A stretch of DNA of 64,000 nt from Poecilobothrus nobilitatus (taxonomy: Eukaryota; Arthropoda; Insecta; Diptera; Dolichopodidae). Under the pieces are notes generated by a model. The model had not been told where the DNA came from. It saw nothing but the letters and a program-made list of their open reading frames with translations, and did no database searches. Location: assembly GCA_947095535.1 (NCBI GenBank), contig OX352773.1, positions 23,829,398 through 23,893,397 on the forward strand, written 5' to 3'. Of this stretch, positions 63,545-64,000 are shown piece after piece. Both the position numbers and the translations under genes were made by a program. Numbering within the stretch: the first letter of the stretch is position 1; each line of letters begins with the position of its first letter.

Positions 63545-63963
63545 ATGACTGAAAAACCAAAATTTCGTAAAAGATTACCATCTCAAAATATGATAAATGC
63601 CTGGGAGTTATTAGAATCTTCAGAAAAGGTGTTAAATATTAAAATTTTAGATTATGATTAATATATTTTATATTATTAATAATTAAGTTCAAAATACAAA
63701 TTGATTTGTTATCAATAGATAATGATTAAGAATTTAATCGATATTTGTCTGATGTATTAAGATAGTGTTATGATTATATAATATAAATATATGTTATATG
63801 TATGTAATATTTAAATATGCTATAATATATAAATTTATTTTTTACAAAATTTTATTATGAAATTTTCTATTTTTAATTTTAGCAGGTTACCTCAATGTCA
63901 ACTACCAACCAACCTGAATTGATTGGTGTTATTAATGCAGGATCAAATCATGTTTCATTTTCA
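63545..63963 (+). CDS. First two exons of a gene, possibly FGGY/glycerol-kinase-like
   Basis: Exon 1 (63545-63628, 28 codons) reads MTEKPKFRKRLPSQNM, then INAWELLESSEK. Exon 2 (63883-63963, 27 codons) reads QVTSMSTTNQPELIGVINAG, then SNHVSFS, and ends at a strong TCA|GTAAGT donor. Both are in phase 0, so the frame continues cleanly and runs off the window. The acceptor is a NAGNAG type (TTTTAGCAG|G), so a single Gln may be included or skipped. LIGVINAGSNHVSF resembles the start of glycerol kinases (LIGVIDxGTSSxRF), the phosphate-binding loop of the FGGY fold. The loop Asp would then be Asn and the Thr a Ser, so kinase activity would be doubtful. This is a weak match over about 14 residues. 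The exon calls are firmer than the family. Confidence 0.6.
63629..63882 (+). other. Intron 1 of the 3'-end gene
   Basis: 254 bp from GTGTTA to a T-rich tract and TTTTAG. The donor is weak (AAG|GTGTTA), while the frame and composition on both sides support it. Confidence 0.6.
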
Positions 63964-64000
63964 GTAAGTTTCGATTAAAATTAATTAATAAGTTTAAAGG
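63964..64000 (+). other. Start of intron 2, cut by the window end
   Basis: Begins GTAAGT and continues to the window edge. Confidence 0.65.

Overview
The window looks like nuclear DNA of an insect-like arthropod. It is extremely AT-rich, dense in poly(A)/poly(T) tracts and TACATATGTA-type runs, and gene-poor. Coding sequence is split into exons with GT..AG borders (GTAAGT donors, T-rich acceptors). tRNA-derived SINEs, a non-LTR retrotransposon tail and pogo-type transposon debris are present. I see no operons, rRNA, genuine tRNA genes or CRISPR. A low-GC holometabolous insect such as a parasitoid wasp would fit, but that is inference from composition only.

Layout. 1-38 kb: almost entirely non-coding and repeat-rich. 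It holds a tRNA-Glu-like SINE with a 16-bp target-site duplication (1567-1992), a second SINE copy split by a 330-bp insertion (2968-3510), a GC-rich palindrome (6161-6185), a non-LTR retrotransposon 3' end (11041-11443), a MITE-like element (17790-18353), a degenerate SINE (19186-19540), a pogo/Tigger-like terminus (21852-22020), a foldback region (25440-26015) and a pogo-type HTH fragment (30280-30510). If the minus-strand exon at 38424-38989 belongs to a long gene, much of this block may be its first intron.

38.4-39.0 kb: the first coding exon, minus strand, of an unrecognised protein rich in Q/S/T/N. 42.2-43.3 kb: hairpins, a TGTAG foldback and a 91-bp tandem triplication. 44.7-46.2 kb: the one complete gene, a four-exon secreted GH18 chitinase-like protein whose catalytic motif is destroyed. 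46.5-51.8 kb: two copies of one ~0.6-kb repeat, each invaded independently by the same SINE family at different points and in opposite orientations. Between them lie a second SINE family and a pair of ~100-bp inverted repeats with a hammerhead-ribozyme-like core. 53.1 kb: a 60-residue single-membrane-segment protein, or the last exon of one. 55-63 kb: non-coding with scattered hairpins. 63.5-64.0 kb: the first two exons of a gene, weakly resembling the FGGY/glycerol-kinase N-terminus, that runs off the window.

Nothing suggests that the genes act together. Most interpretable structure is mobile-element history. The points most worth following are the dead chitinase, the hammerhead-like motif and the dated nested insertions.
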